From positions 292,444 through 356,443 of the forward strand of contig CAXSFM010000004.1 of assembly GCA_964236735.1 (NCBI GenBank): a stretch of DNA of 64,000 nucleotides, given 5' to 3'. The translations under genes and the position numbers were made by a program. Shown piece after piece: positions 1-9,642 of the stretch. The notes beneath the pieces are model-generated. The model saw only the letters and a list, made by a program, of their open reading frames with translations, ran no database searches and had not been told where the DNA came from. This DNA comes from JAIVJG01 sp964236735 (GTDB lineage: Bacteria > Acidobacteriota > Blastocatellia > Pyrinomonadales > Pyrinomonadaceae). Each line of letters opens with the position of its first letter. Position 1 is the stretch's first letter.

Positions 1-1
1 G

Positions 2-712
2 CGCGCACTCATGGCGCTCGTCGCGTGCCCCACCGGATCAATCGGCGCACTGGAAAAACACGACGCGCGAAGAGGCATCAATGCGTTCCCGGAATTGGTT
101 GATGCCAACGTCTATTTTTGCGGCTTCACGTCTGAGTCGAGTTTCGGCGCGTGGAGTTATCTGATCGTCCGGCCAGACGCAGAAGGCGGCAACATCCTCG
201 TTGATTCGCCGCGCTACACTTCACATCTCGTCAGAAAGTTTGCAGCCCTCGGCGGCGTGCGGACGATTTTTCTCACGCATCGCGACGACGTGGCCGACCA
301 TGAAAGATTCGCACGGAAATTCTACGCGCGGCGCGTCATGCACAGCGATGACAACGCCGCGCGTTATGGAGTTGAGCTTATCGTTGAAGGCGAGCGTGAA
401 GTGCGGCTCGACAAAGACCTCGTCGTTATCCCAACGCCGGGACACACGCGCGGGCACGCCGTCCTGCTCTACAAAGATAAATATCTCTTCACGGGCGATC
501 ATCTCGCGTGGTCGCCAGTCAAAGAATCTCTGACGGCGTTCAGGAGCGCGTGCTGGTATTCGTGGACGGAACAGACGCGCTCGATGCGTCGCCTGCTCGA
601 TTATCGTTTCGAGTGGGTCTTGCCCGGACACGGGCGCATTCATCACGCGAGCGCGGACGAAATGCACGCGCACCTTGAGCGTTGCGTGCAGTGGATGGAT
701 GCGACGAGATAG
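2..712 (+). CDS. MBL-fold metallo-hydrolase, 5'-truncated by the window edge
   Basis: The frame is open to the window edge, so the real start lies outside. The first in-frame ATG is at 11, but the residues around it (ALVACPTGSIG) look like the end of a 4Fe-4S ferredoxin domain, which in one bacterial MBL-fold family precedes the hydrolase domain. Numbered from that ATG, the metal-binding features are THRDDVADH (about 89-97), TPGHT (142-146), TGDH (161-164) and a late PGHG histidine (about 208-211). The first motif is the HxxDxxDH-like variant rather than strict HxHxDH. Substrate is unknown; a redox or thiol-related hydrolase is plausible from the ferredoxin remnant. It converges on the cytochrome gene at 803 with 90 bp between them. 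The fold call is secure; the function is open. Confidence 0.85.
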   Translation, partial: RALMALVACPTGSIGALEKHDARRGINAFPELVDANVYFCGFTSESSFGAWSYLIVRPDAEGGNILVDSPRYTSHLVRKFAALGGVRTIFLTHRDDVADHERFARKFYARRVMHSDDNAARYGVELIVEGEREVRLDKDLVVIPTPGHTRGHAVLLYKDKYLFTGDHLAWSPVKESLTAFRSACWYSWTEQTRSMRRLLDYRFEWVLPGHGRIHHASADEMHAHLERCVQWMDATR

Positions 713-802
713 CGCGCGACGATGGCGGCGATGGCAGTTTACAAGTTCAAGGGCGACGATGGGGCACGCGACGAACGGCGAAACACGCGCGTCGCTTGAG
801 AA

Positions 803-3800
803 TTATTTGAGAGGATCGCGCAGGCGCGGCGGCGGCTCGCGCCAACTGTTGAGGTCGAGGACGGTGCGGAGTTTGCCGTCGAGCAAATAAAGCCTCTGCA
901 TCTCCGCGAGATTGAATGGACGCGCACCCCGTCGCCCGAAGACGGCGAGTTGATTGCCGCTTTCATCAACGGCGCGATCTCGGTCGAGACCTTTCGAGAC
1001 GGCGAGCGCCGCGCCGCGCGTGCGGTAGGTAGCGATTAACTTTGGCTCCGGCGCGGGGCTGAAACCGCCATAGGTCGCCATCGTTTCCGGCGAGGTTAAC
1101 TGCAAAACGCGCAGCCCGTTTTTCCCATCCGCGACGTAAGCGAAGAGGCTCGCGTTCGTCATCGCGATCTTCACTTGTCTAGTGTCGTTCAACTCACCGC
1201 CCGCATTAAAATTCAGATAGAGACGTGGTTGTTCGGGGCGTGTGACATCAACAATTGCGATGCCGTCCGCGCCGTCTGCGACATAAGCGTAAGTGCGTGC
1301 GACATACACATCCTGCGCGTGCGCGAGTGGAACGAAGGCGTCGCGGACGATGGAGAGATGCGAGGGGTCAGTCACGTCGAACACTTTCAAGCCTTCATCA
1401 TCGGCGACGAAAGCGTATCTGAATTGCACCGCGATTGATTTCGGGTGTTTCAATTCGGGCGCGCTCGTCCGCGATTCGATGCGTGGATGAAGCGGGTCGT
1501 CGAGACTGACGACGACGAGCGCGCTGTCAGTCGTGATGTAGGCGTGCGTGCCGGCGATGGTGATGTTGTTCGCACCGCTCAATGCGTTGTCGGGATTGAA
1601 CGTCAGCGCGCGTTTGAGAAAATTATTGAGCGGGTCGCCGTCAAGTAGCGTCGCGGCGTTGACGAGAATCAGCCCCTCGTATTTATCCACGACGTAGAGA
1701 TAAGCGTAGAGCGGATGAATCGTTTGCTCTTCGTTGACGAGCGGCGCGGGACGATTCGCGCGCTCCGCATCAGAAAGTTTCTGCCACTCGCTCCACAACC
1801 GTTTTGCTTCTTCTGGTGAGACTGATTTGCCGTCGCTCGTTAAGCGATAACGCGCCGGGTCAACGGCGAGCGTCGTCGGTGCGGCGACGGCGGTCGCGTA
1901 CTTCGTATCTACCCAGAACTTTTGTCCGAAGCGCGAGACGGGCGCGGTCGTAATGCGCTCGGAGAAACCTTTGTGGTCAATCTGCGCCACGTCATAGACG
2001 CGCAGTCCGCCCTCGCCCGCCGCGACGTAAGCGTATTCGCCGCGCAGTTGCACGCCCAAAATTTTCGGATTGCCCGTGTGCTCGAAAGAGTCTCTCAACG
2101 TGCGATTACTACGGACGAAGCGCGCGAACTCGTCGGGGTAGGCGACTTCGTGCAGCGTGCTGCCGATGACGGCCTGCGGCTCGTCGTGCTCTGTGACGGG
2201 AACGACTTCGAGCGCGTCGTCTGCGGCGACGTAGGCGTAGCGTCCCATGAAGTTGACGAAGTTCGTGCCCTGCAAAAACAATTGCGCCATCCACGCATTG
2301 TTGTCGCGCTTTTCAGAGACGTGACAGTCAACGCACGTCTTCGTCTCGGTGGCGCGGACGGTGTGCGGGACGTGCGTGTTGAAGGTCTGGCCTGAGAAGC
2401 CTTCCGCCGAGACGGTCTGCTGCTGCGAGTAAATCCACTCGCGATTTTGATTCTGCGAACTGACGATGACTGCGGATGACGAGCGCGCGGGCGCGACGCG
2501 ATGACCTGTCACCGTCCCGTCTATGCCGAGCATGAACACGTCGTCGCGCAGCACTTGGTAATTGTACGTCGTGAAGTTGCGCGAGAGTTCGCCCTCGTTG
2601 TGGCGGTTCGGCATCTTCGCGTTGGCCTTCATCGAAAGGTGACAGCCGAAGCAACTCGTCATCCATGAAGAGTGGCAGGCATAGCACGTCATCTTTTTGT
2701 TCGGATGCGCGAGCTTGCTTTCGTCCGACGGCACTTCGCCCCACGTCTCCATTTTGTCTTCGTTGATTCGCACGGTCTTGGCATAAGCGGAACGCCAGTT
2801 GTAATCGCTTTCGTGGCCGGGCGTCTTCGTCACCGTGTAAGCCGTCTGCTTGACGCGCCACCAACGTCCCGGCTCGACCATCGAATTTTGGATGATGTCG
2901 CCCGCGTGGAGTTTGACCGTCGCGCCGTTCGTGTCCTGCTTGTCTTGATCGCGCTCGATGCGTTGAAAGACGGGGATGGGCACGGCACGTCCGCCGCTCG
3001 TGCGCGTGAATGGAGTTTTAACTTCGCGCACGCTCGCGAGATTACGCCCTTTGCCTTTTTGATAATTGCCGTCTTTCGTGTCCTGGCCTTCGGACGGATC
3101 GGGGAGGTTTAATCCAGCCGCGAGGCCGGACGTGACGAGTTTCGCCGGTTCCTTGATCGTGCCGTGACAGTCAATGCAGTCAATCTCAATCGCGGCGCGC
3201 GGCTCGTTATAGAGCGCGCCGTTGCCGTGCGTGTCCTGTCGAAAATGACAGTCAACGCAGTGCATTCCTTTTTCGAGATGAATGTCTTTGAGATGGACGG
3301 GCACGCCCGCCGGCGGCTTCGTCGCATCGTCGTTGTCCGTGTCTCGATACTCGACGGCCTCTTTTAGTTTCGCTGCGCTCGCATCTTTGACGCGCTCGCC
3401 GTTCGCGTCGAGCAGATGGCCTTCGCGATCCTGCTTGAACACGGCGCGGAAGAGCCAGCCGTGACCGTGAAAGTCCGCGAACTGCGTGCGCTTCATTTGC
3501 GAGTTGACGGCGTCCGTCCCCGTCTTCAAAAGAAAATCGAGGTCTGACCAGTTGCCGCGTACGGACGCCGCTTCAGGGTTGCGGTCGAGCTTCGCGTATT
3601 CTTCTTCGGATGAAAGGTGTCTATCCTTCGATGGGTACATCCCCGCGCTCTTAGCGTCGGTTTCGTTGTCCCACCATGTCAGTCCGAGATACGTCGCCTC
3701 CATGTTCGTGCCGGGGTGCATGTGGCAGGTCATGCACTGCGAGGTGGGAATCTGGTTGGTGAATTGATGACGGATGGGATGCCCCGGCTCGCCTTTTTTG

Positions 3801-5035
3801 TTTTTGATTTGCTCGTCGCTCGATGCGGACGCGCCACCATTTCCGAACGAGGCCCAGACGGGACTGGAATGGACGACACTCGTGTCGTTCGCGTAAATGA
3901 CGTGGCAGGCCGTGCAGCCGGACGAGCGATAATCGCCGGGCTGATCGTTCGTGCCGAGAAAGTTGAGCGTCGGGTCGAAGAGCCGCGTTTTTTGTAAACC
4001 GAGATAGACGGGGTCTGTGCGTTGGAGTGTGCCAAGTCCGCGCGGGCTGAGTCCCTTGTCGGGTTTGCCCGGCTCCTCTTCGCGATCCGGCAGGCCGACT
4101 TCGAGACGACGCTTGCCGCCGCGCTCGAAGACGCGCAGGACATTGCCCGGTTGCGAGATTTCCCAGCGCGGGAGCGGGTCGAGAAACGCCAGCACGCCCA
4201 TTTTGTACATCGTGAGGGGAGAGGGCGGCGGTTGTTGAAGGATTCTTTCGGGCGCTCCCGTCTCGTCGCTGTAGCTTTCGCCGAAGCGCGCGTCTTTGAC
4301 GGGCAGGCCGCCATTATTGTAAAGCGCCGCGCCCCAGAGCATCGCGCCGTGCCGCATCATGCTGTTACGCGCGGCTTTGAATTCGTCAACGTGGCAACCA
4401 TTGGAACTGCAGGTCAGATCGGCGACGCGCAAATCGCCGGGATTGACGAAGCGGACGAACTCGCGGCTTTCGGCGGCGAGCAAGGCGTTCGTGCGCTCAG
4501 GATTCGCGCTCGAATATTTGCCGTCTTTGCCCGTCCAGCGTTCGGGAAAGCGTGGCTCGACGTGCGCGGCGCGCATTATCTTTTCAAACTGCGGATCGGC
4601 GCGATTGAGTTTGCCGCGTCCAGCTTCTTCAACGCGGACGAATGGGTTGCCGCCATGACAGGAAGTGCAGGTTAAGTTTTGCGCGTCTGTGCCGCCTGTG
4701 CCGAGTTTGCCGTCGCGCGTTTTGTGCATCGGCTCAATCTGGCCGTGACATGAAATGCAGCCTTCCATCTGCGGCTCTTTCGTCGCAGGCGCGGCGGAAG
4801 GTGTGGTTGGTGTTTGAAAATGCGAGGCATGTGCGGTGACGACATGTGGCGCGACAATTCGCGTGTTCGACGCGACGTGCGAAGACACGCCGCGCAAACC
4901 TGTCGAGACGGCCACGCCTAAAGCCGCGATGATGAACAACGCTTTGAAAATCTGCTTTGCGTCTGTTTGCCTTGGCGTGAGAAAGATTTCACGCAAAGGC
5001 GCAAGGACGCGAAAGATGAAAGACATACTTATCAT
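803..5035 (-). CDS. Giant multiheme cytochrome c with C-terminal LVIVD repeats
   Basis: A 1,410-residue secreted protein. Residues about 29-50 form one hydrophobic segment, serving as signal or anchor. Between about 93 and 920 there are nine CXXCH haem sites (for example CISCH, CTSCH, CTACH, CMTCH, CVDCH, CIDCH, CYACH, CFGCH) and one CX4CH site (CSSNGCH). From about 930 to 1,330 at least six degenerate repeats of the form YAYVA..GL.V.DV occur, typical of LVIVD beta-propeller repeats found in surface proteins. It should be a periplasmic or cell-surface electron carrier. It begins 15 bp after the beta-barrel gene, so the two are probably cotranscribed. The pairing suggests a porin-cytochrome conduit, but the partner is not a recognised PCC porin. 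Electron donor and acceptor are unknown. Confidence 0.88.
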   Translation of the reverse strand: MISMSFIFRVLAPLREIFLTPRQTDAKQIFKALFIIAALGVAVSTGLRGVSSHVASNTRIVAPHVVTAHASHFQTPTTPSAAPATKEPQMEGCISCHGQIEPMHKTRDGKLGTGGTDAQNLTCTSCHGGNPFVRVEEAGRGKLNRADPQFEKIMRAAHVEPRFPERWTGKDGKYSSANPERTNALLAAESREFVRFVNPGDLRVADLTCSSNGCHVDEFKAARNSMMRHGAMLWGAALYNNGGLPVKDARFGESYSDETGAPERILQQPPPSPLTMYKMGVLAFLDPLPRWEISQPGNVLRVFERGGKRRLEVGLPDREEEPGKPDKGLSPRGLGTLQRTDPVYLGLQKTRLFDPTLNFLGTNDQPGDYRSSGCTACHVIYANDTSVVHSSPVWASFGNGGASASSDEQIKNKKGEPGHPIRHQFTNQIPTSQCMTCHMHPGTNMEATYLGLTWWDNETDAKSAGMYPSKDRHLSSEEEYAKLDRNPEAASVRGNWSDLDFLLKTGTDAVNSQMKRTQFADFHGHGWLFRAVFKQDREGHLLDANGERVKDASAAKLKEAVEYRDTDNDDATKPPAGVPVHLKDIHLEKGMHCVDCHFRQDTHGNGALYNEPRAAIEIDCIDCHGTIKEPAKLVTSGLAAGLNLPDPSEGQDTKDGNYQKGKGRNLASVREVKTPFTRTSGGRAVPIPVFQRIERDQDKQDTNGATVKLHAGDIIQNSMVEPGRWWRVKQTAYTVTKTPGHESDYNWRSAYAKTVRINEDKMETWGEVPSDESKLAHPNKKMTCYACHSSWMTSCFGCHLSMKANAKMPNRHNEGELSRNFTTYNYQVLRDDVFMLGIDGTVTGHRVAPARSSSAVIVSSQNQNREWIYSQQQTVSAEGFSGQTFNTHVPHTVRATETKTCVDCHVSEKRDNNAWMAQLFLQGTNFVNFMGRYAYVAADDALEVVPVTEHDEPQAVIGSTLHEVAYPDEFARFVRSNRTLRDSFEHTGNPKILGVQLRGEYAYVAAGEGGLRVYDVAQIDHKGFSERITTAPVSRFGQKFWVDTKYATAVAAPTTLAVDPARYRLTSDGKSVSPEEAKRLWSEWQKLSDAERANRPAPLVNEEQTIHPLYAYLYVVDKYEGLILVNAATLLDGDPLNNFLKRALTFNPDNALSGANNITIAGTHAYITTDSALVVVSLDDPLHPRIESRTSAPELKHPKSIAVQFRYAFVADDEGLKVFDVTDPSHLSIVRDAFVPLAHAQDVYVARTYAYVADGADGIAIVDVTRPEQPRLYLNFNAGGELNDTRQVKIAMTNASLFAYVADGKNGLRVLQLTSPETMATYGGFSPAPEPKLIATYRTRGAALAVSKGLDRDRAVDESGNQLAVFGRRGARPFNLAEMQRLYLLDGKLRTVLDLNSWREPPPRLRDPLK

Positions 5036-5050
5036 GTCGTCAGTGCCAAC

Positions 5051-7285
5051 TTAAAAAACAAACCTGACCTGAGCGAATAATGCGTACAGGGGCTTCTTCG
5101 GGTCAATCAAAACATCGTCGGGCGTGCAGTAGTCGCGGACGTTGGCGGGACAGTTGCGCGATGCGTCAGTGAAAATGTCTCGAAAGCCGCGTCCCGGTTT
5201 GAGCGTCGAAGCGCCGAAGGTCAGCGTAATGTTGTTGATGAGCCGTGGCCTGTAAGCGACGCCGATGCTCAAGTCCTGCCCGATGTCGTGGCGGATGTGA
5301 TTTTGGAAGAGCACGTATTCGAGCGGCTCTGTGCGATGAAAGCGCAGGTGATTGAAGTTGAAGACGGCCTTGATGCGCTGCGTCAGTTCGATGTCGAAGC
5401 CCGCGTTATAAATCAGGATGCCGGGATTGACGAAGTTCGATTGTCCCTGCGTCTTGCTGCTTCGCAAACTCGGCAGCACGCTCGAAGGCTGCACCAGCCC
5501 GACGTTTGTTCCGGCGAGCGGGATTCCGACGCGATTCCAGAAAGAGAATTGGCCGCCGGCGAAATTCGGATCGTCGAGGATTGAGTCGAAGCCGGTCGCC
5601 GTGCCGTCCGTCGGATTCTTGTCGCCCGACGCGAAAAAGAAAGATGCGCGCAGACGCACGAAATTTTTATCAACGGAGGCTTCCGCCGCCGCCATCTGCG
5701 CGCGGACGTGCGTGTCGCGCCCGGCGATGGGATTGCGCGAATCGTTGCCGAGCGCGAAGTAATAAGAGTTCGACAGATTGAGGCGTCCGATGTGGCCGTC
5801 GCCGGAGAAGCCGAGATAAGCGACTTTGACGGAGTGCGGGCGCGCGTCGCCAATGACGGCGGGACGCACTTGAAAACCGTTGCGATCAAATTCGACGCCT
5901 CGTCTATCGTCGTTGAAATGAAAACTCAACTGGCCTGTGTAGCCCTTCGCCAGAAAGTCCTGTCGAAAGATGTTGGCGATGTAAACGTTTTGATGTCGCA
6001 AGTCGAAACGGTTGAGGCCGCTGTTAGTGTCTTTCTCAAGCTGCGCGAAGTAGGCGAGGTTGAATTGATAACGATTGTTGTCGAAGTTGCCGAAGACGCG
6101 CGCGCCGAGATTGTTGTCGGTGTAAATGAAGCCGCGAAAGTCCGAGACGAATGGTTGAATCCCCGCGCGCACGGAGATGAAATCGTAATGCGCGTTCACG
6201 TCTTCGAGTTTCACTTCGGCGAAGGCATCTTCAAAAGAGACGTGCGTGTCGGTGCGTGTCGTGCCGCGACGCGGGTCTATGTTGATGATGCCGTTTTCGC
6301 GCGCGCGGACATAGTTCGGCAGGCTGAACGTGGGCGAAATTTTAATCGCCCAAGAGCGCGGCTTGAAACTCGTGTCGCCGCCGAACATCTCGAACGAGAA
6401 TTGCAAAAGCTCGCTCGTCGCCAGCACTTCGGGCTTGCCGAAAAATTCCGCGCTGCCCGGTCGCGCGCTGCTCACGTTCGACGGCGTCGGCGTGCGTTGC
6501 TGCTGGACGCTCGTCGTGCTCGTGGCCGAGAGAATCATAAAAACGTGCTGGCCGAAGATGGGATAGTCGCCCTTGAAAACGTTCTGGTCGTAAGGGTCGA
6601 ACAGGCGGCCTTTCTTGAAAGGGATGTCGCGCCCGCCGGCGACGCTGCCGTAGCGCTCGTATTCGGGAAAGTTGATGCGCCAGCGATCACGCACGCTCAC
6701 GCGATCCGGCTGCGTCGCGGCTTCGTGGTTGATGCCTGACTCTCCGGCGTATCCGGTCGGAGCTTCGACGGCGCGCGTGTTCGCTGTGCTCGCGGTGGCG
6801 TTTGGCGCGGCTGCGTGTGAAGTCGCATTCTTCGCCAGCGGAATGTCGAGCACAGTTTCTCTGCCCGATTCGATTGAGATATTTTCCACGAACGTGCCGC
6901 GCGCGATGGCGAGCGCACCGAAGTTTTCGCCGCGTTTGAATTCGGCTGTGGACGGAGTTTCGAGTTGGACGCGATAAGCTCCCGCCGACAGTGTGAGAGA
7001 GTAACGCCCGTCGTGTTCCGCACGGACACGGAAAGTTCTACCCGTCACTTGATTCACAGCGATGACGAAAACGCCGCTCGCCGAATTCGCTGTTGACGTG
7101 GACGAGTCAACAATCTTTCCGGTGAGACGCCCTATTTCCTGCGCCGACACGTATTGAGTCGAGAGCAGTATGGACAGGACGAGCGACGTGACGCGGCAGA
7201 TGAAAGACAAACTCCATGCACGACGACGCTTCAAGCGTGTGAACGTGAGCGTGGCGTTGATTTTGTAATTAAGAGATTTCATCAT
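5051..7285 (-). CDS. Secreted protein with carboxypeptidase-regulatory-like domain and outer-membrane beta-barrel
   Basis: About 744 residues from the ATG at 7285; an upstream ATG at 7321 is also in frame, but the chosen start places a basic stretch and hydrophobic core (about 25-45) at the N-terminus, ending VSAQEIG, a good signal peptidase site. The next 90 residues (GRLTGKIVDSS ... YSLTLSAGAYRVQLETP) match the carboxypeptidase regulatory-like Ig fold that precedes many TonB-type or porin barrels. The remainder alternates polar and aromatic strands (YQFNLAYFAQLEKD, VSVRAGIQPF-like stretches) and ends in a terminal phenylalanine (VRFVF), the outer-membrane barrel signature. No TonB box or plug is evident. 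It lies directly upstream of the multiheme gene, so it may house or export that cytochrome. That role is inference. Confidence 0.72.
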   Translation of the reverse strand: MMKSLNYKINATLTFTRLKRRRAWSLSFICRVTSLVLSILLSTQYVSAQEIGRLTGKIVDSSTSTANSASGVFVIAVNQVTGRTFRVRAEHDGRYSLTLSAGAYRVQLETPSTAEFKRGENFGALAIARGTFVENISIESGRETVLDIPLAKNATSHAAAPNATASTANTRAVEAPTGYAGESGINHEAATQPDRVSVRDRWRINFPEYERYGSVAGGRDIPFKKGRLFDPYDQNVFKGDYPIFGQHVFMILSATSTTSVQQQRTPTPSNVSSARPGSAEFFGKPEVLATSELLQFSFEMFGGDTSFKPRSWAIKISPTFSLPNYVRARENGIINIDPRRGTTRTDTHVSFEDAFAEVKLEDVNAHYDFISVRAGIQPFVSDFRGFIYTDNNLGARVFGNFDNNRYQFNLAYFAQLEKDTNSGLNRFDLRHQNVYIANIFRQDFLAKGYTGQLSFHFNDDRRGVEFDRNGFQVRPAVIGDARPHSVKVAYLGFSGDGHIGRLNLSNSYYFALGNDSRNPIAGRDTHVRAQMAAAEASVDKNFVRLRASFFFASGDKNPTDGTATGFDSILDDPNFAGGQFSFWNRVGIPLAGTNVGLVQPSSVLPSLRSSKTQGQSNFVNPGILIYNAGFDIELTQRIKAVFNFNHLRFHRTEPLEYVLFQNHIRHDIGQDLSIGVAYRPRLINNITLTFGASTLKPGRGFRDIFTDASRNCPANVRDYCTPDDVLIDPKKPLYALFAQVRFVF

Positions 7286-7422
7286 GCGATGTGCGCGCAA
7301 ATCTGTTTTGCCTTGTAGCACGGTGGCTGTCTCGCTGGCAATAAAAATTCTTCATCGTAAAAGGGAAGATGTCAGCGAAGTTCAAGGGATGTCGTGAACA
7401 GCCGTCAGTGAGGCGAAAAATC

Positions 7423-7450
7423 TTGACTCGTCAAAAGGAGGTGCTACATT
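7423..7450 (+). promoter_or_regulatory. Sigma-70-like promoter for the HbpS-domain gene
   Basis: TTGACT at 7423-7428, a 16-base spacer and TACATT at 7445-7450. The predicted start of transcription is near 7457, leaving a leader of about 48 bases before the ATG at 7505. It lies in the divergent spacer between the barrel gene and this gene. Judged by sequence only. Confidence 0.5.
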
Positions 7451-7504
7451 GAACGCGGCATCGCGCAGTTATTATTTTGAAGCATTGTCGCCTTCATTTT
7501 CCAG

Positions 7505-9634
7505 ATGAAAAGGTACGCTCTACATTACAAGCGACGACTCGCGCTCATCATCGCCCTCGCGAGCGGTATGTGCTTTGTCCTGCGCTCAAGTTCAGCACAG
7601 TCAGCGAGACCCATCCTCATCAGCGAAGCAACTTCGACGCGCGCCGTCGCCCTCGACTCTCTGACCAGACAGAGCGAGCCGTTCGCCCTCGTCTCGCCCG
7701 TGCGATTCGGCGCGGACTCACGCACGCGCGTGATGCTCTTCGCCTTGAATCTTAACCTCGAACAGGCGGGCGATTTTTCCGCCGTCTCGGTTGATGCTGA
7801 AGACGCCGCGCATCGCGTCTTTCCGCTCGTGGTCGAGTACGTGGGAGTTGTGCCGGGACAGGAATGGATGACCTCCATCGTCGTCAAGTTGGGCGACGAA
7901 TTGCAGGATGCGGGCGATGTGCTGGTGCGCGTCAATTATCGAGGCGTCGCGAGCAATCGCGTGCGGGTCGGCATCGGCCACATCGGGGGCGGCCTTGCGG
8001 ACGACATCAATTCTGTGCCGACTCCTGCGCCTGCCGCCGTCACGCCGACGCCAAACACGAATCCCGTCACCGCCGGAAATTTGACGACAACTGATGTGCA
8101 AAATGTCATCGCGCAGGCCGTCTCCGCCGCCGCATCTTTGAATCGCGCTGTGACGGTCGCCGTGACGGACAGGGAAGGGAACGCGCTCGCCGTCTTCGTG
8201 ATGAGCGGCGCGGGCGCGACGACACAGATACGCGGCGGCGGTCAGGCGGGGCGCGGACTCGAAAGCATCAACGTGCCCGCGTCGCTGGCGGCGATTTCCA
8301 AAGCGGGGACGGCGAGCCTCTTCAGCACGCAGGGCAACGCCTTCACGACGCGCACCGCCGGCTTCATCATTCAGGAACACTTTCCGCCGCGCGTGGATTT
8401 TCAACCGGGCGGGCCGCTCTTCGGCGTGCAATTTTCCTCGCTGCCGTGCGGCGACATCAAACGCCCCGCGTTGCCGCTCGGACTCTCGGCTGATCCGGGC
8501 AGCGTGCCGCTTTACAAGAACGGCGTGGCCGTCGGCGGCGTCGGCATCGAGGGCGACGGCCTGTACACGATTGACAAAGACCCGGCGGATTTTGATGAGC
8601 CGTTTGAAGAGTTGATCGCTGTCGCATCGGCGCGCGGATACGAGCCGCCGTCGCTCATACGCGGAGACAATATTCTGGTTGGCGGCATCCGTCTCGCCTA
8701 TCTCAACGTGACGGACGCGGACGCGCCTCGTCCCGCCACGCTTCCTTTCACAAGTTTGCCCGGCGCAGTTGATTCGAGTTATCCGATACGCGGCGCGCAA
8801 CCGTCATCATTCGTGCCTGCGACAGTCGGCGGTGTGAGCGGAGCGGTTGACACGCGATTTTTTCCGTTCGTCGGTAGCTCTCTAATTTCGACGAACGCGC
8901 TGACGGCGGCGGACGTGAATCGCATCATCGCGCAAGCGGCGCAGCAAGCAGAAATTACGCGCGCGGCGATCCGGCAACCGCTCGGCAGCCAGGCGCGCGT
9001 GAGCATCGCCGTCGTGGACGCGGAAGGCTTCGCGCTCGGCATCTTTCGCACGACGGACGCGCCGGTCTTCGGCTTCGATGTCTCGGTGCAGAAAGCGCGG
9101 ACGGCGGCGTTCAACTCCAACCGCAACGCGGCGAGTCTCTATCGCAGCGCAGGACTCGGCATTTATGTTGACCGCGCGCGGGCGGACGGGATTTTGCTCG
9201 ACGGCACGGTGGCGTTCACGGATCGCGCGGGCGGTTTTCTGCATAGACCGTTTTTCCCGGACGGACTCAACCCGAACCCCGCCGGCCCCTTCAGCACGGA
9301 AATTTCAGAGTGGAGCGTCTTCAACAACGGCCTCCAACTCGATTTGATAAAAACGAACTTGCTGGCGGCCATCGGCGGCGCGAGCGTCCCTTGCTCGACG
9401 ATTCCGAATTTGCGAAACGGTCTCCAGATTTTTCCCGGCAGCGTCCCGCTCTATAAAAACGGAGAACTCGTCGGAGCCATCGGCATCAGCGGCGACGGAG
9501 TTGACCAAGACGACCTCATCGCCGCCGCCGGCAGCAACGGCTACGCCGCACCAGCCGCAATGCGCTCAGATCAAATCTTCGTCAGAGGCACGCGATTGCC
9601 TTACGTCAAATTCCCACGCAGCCCGAATCTCTAA
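7505..9634 (+). CDS. Secreted protein with two GlcG/HbpS-type domains
   Basis: 709 residues. The N-terminus has a basic start, a hydrophobic core and an AQSA-like cleavage region near 36-40. Residues about 45-160 are an Ig-like beta domain similar to those of acidobacterial secreted proteins (VRVNYRGVASNRVRVGIG). Two copies of a GlcG/HbpS (DUF336) domain follow, about 190-400 and 465-700. Each starts with a helix like TTDVQNVIAQAVSAAASLNRA and continues AVTDREGNALAVF or AVVDAEGFALGIF. Each ends with GSVPLYKNGxxVGxxGISGDG. HbpS proteins bind haem or iron or act as redox sensors, and GlcG is linked to glycolate genes. In this cytochrome island a haem-related role is attractive but unproven. The second copy suggests internal duplication. 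Confidence 0.82.
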   Translation: MKRYALHYKRRLALIIALASGMCFVLRSSSAQSARPILISEATSTRAVALDSLTRQSEPFALVSPVRFGADSRTRVMLFALNLNLEQAGDFSAVSVDAEDAAHRVFPLVVEYVGVVPGQEWMTSIVVKLGDELQDAGDVLVRVNYRGVASNRVRVGIGHIGGGLADDINSVPTPAPAAVTPTPNTNPVTAGNLTTTDVQNVIAQAVSAAASLNRAVTVAVTDREGNALAVFVMSGAGATTQIRGGGQAGRGLESINVPASLAAISKAGTASLFSTQGNAFTTRTAGFIIQEHFPPRVDFQPGGPLFGVQFSSLPCGDIKRPALPLGLSADPGSVPLYKNGVAVGGVGIEGDGLYTIDKDPADFDEPFEELIAVASARGYEPPSLIRGDNILVGGIRLAYLNVTDADAPRPATLPFTSLPGAVDSSYPIRGAQPSSFVPATVGGVSGAVDTRFFPFVGSSLISTNALTAADVNRIIAQAAQQAEITRAAIRQPLGSQARVSIAVVDAEGFALGIFRTTDAPVFGFDVSVQKARTAAFNSNRNAASLYRSAGLGIYVDRARADGILLDGTVAFTDRAGGFLHRPFFPDGLNPNPAGPFSTEISEWSVFNNGLQLDLIKTNLLAAIGGASVPCSTIPNLRNGLQIFPGSVPLYKNGELVGAIGISGDGVDQDDLIAAAGSNGYAAPAAMRSDQIFVRGTRLPYVKFPRSPNL

Positions 9635-9642
9635 GTAGTCAA

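Noticed and set aside
5708..6739. 343-residue open frame on the plus strand
   Set aside because: It is antisense to the barrel gene, rich in Arg/Ala/Val without any domain or signal, as expected for GC-rich shadow frames. The minus frame has a signal peptide and barrel pattern.
7718..8800. 360-residue open frame on the minus strand
   Set aside because: Antisense to the double GlcG/HbpS gene, arginine-rich and without recognisable motifs.
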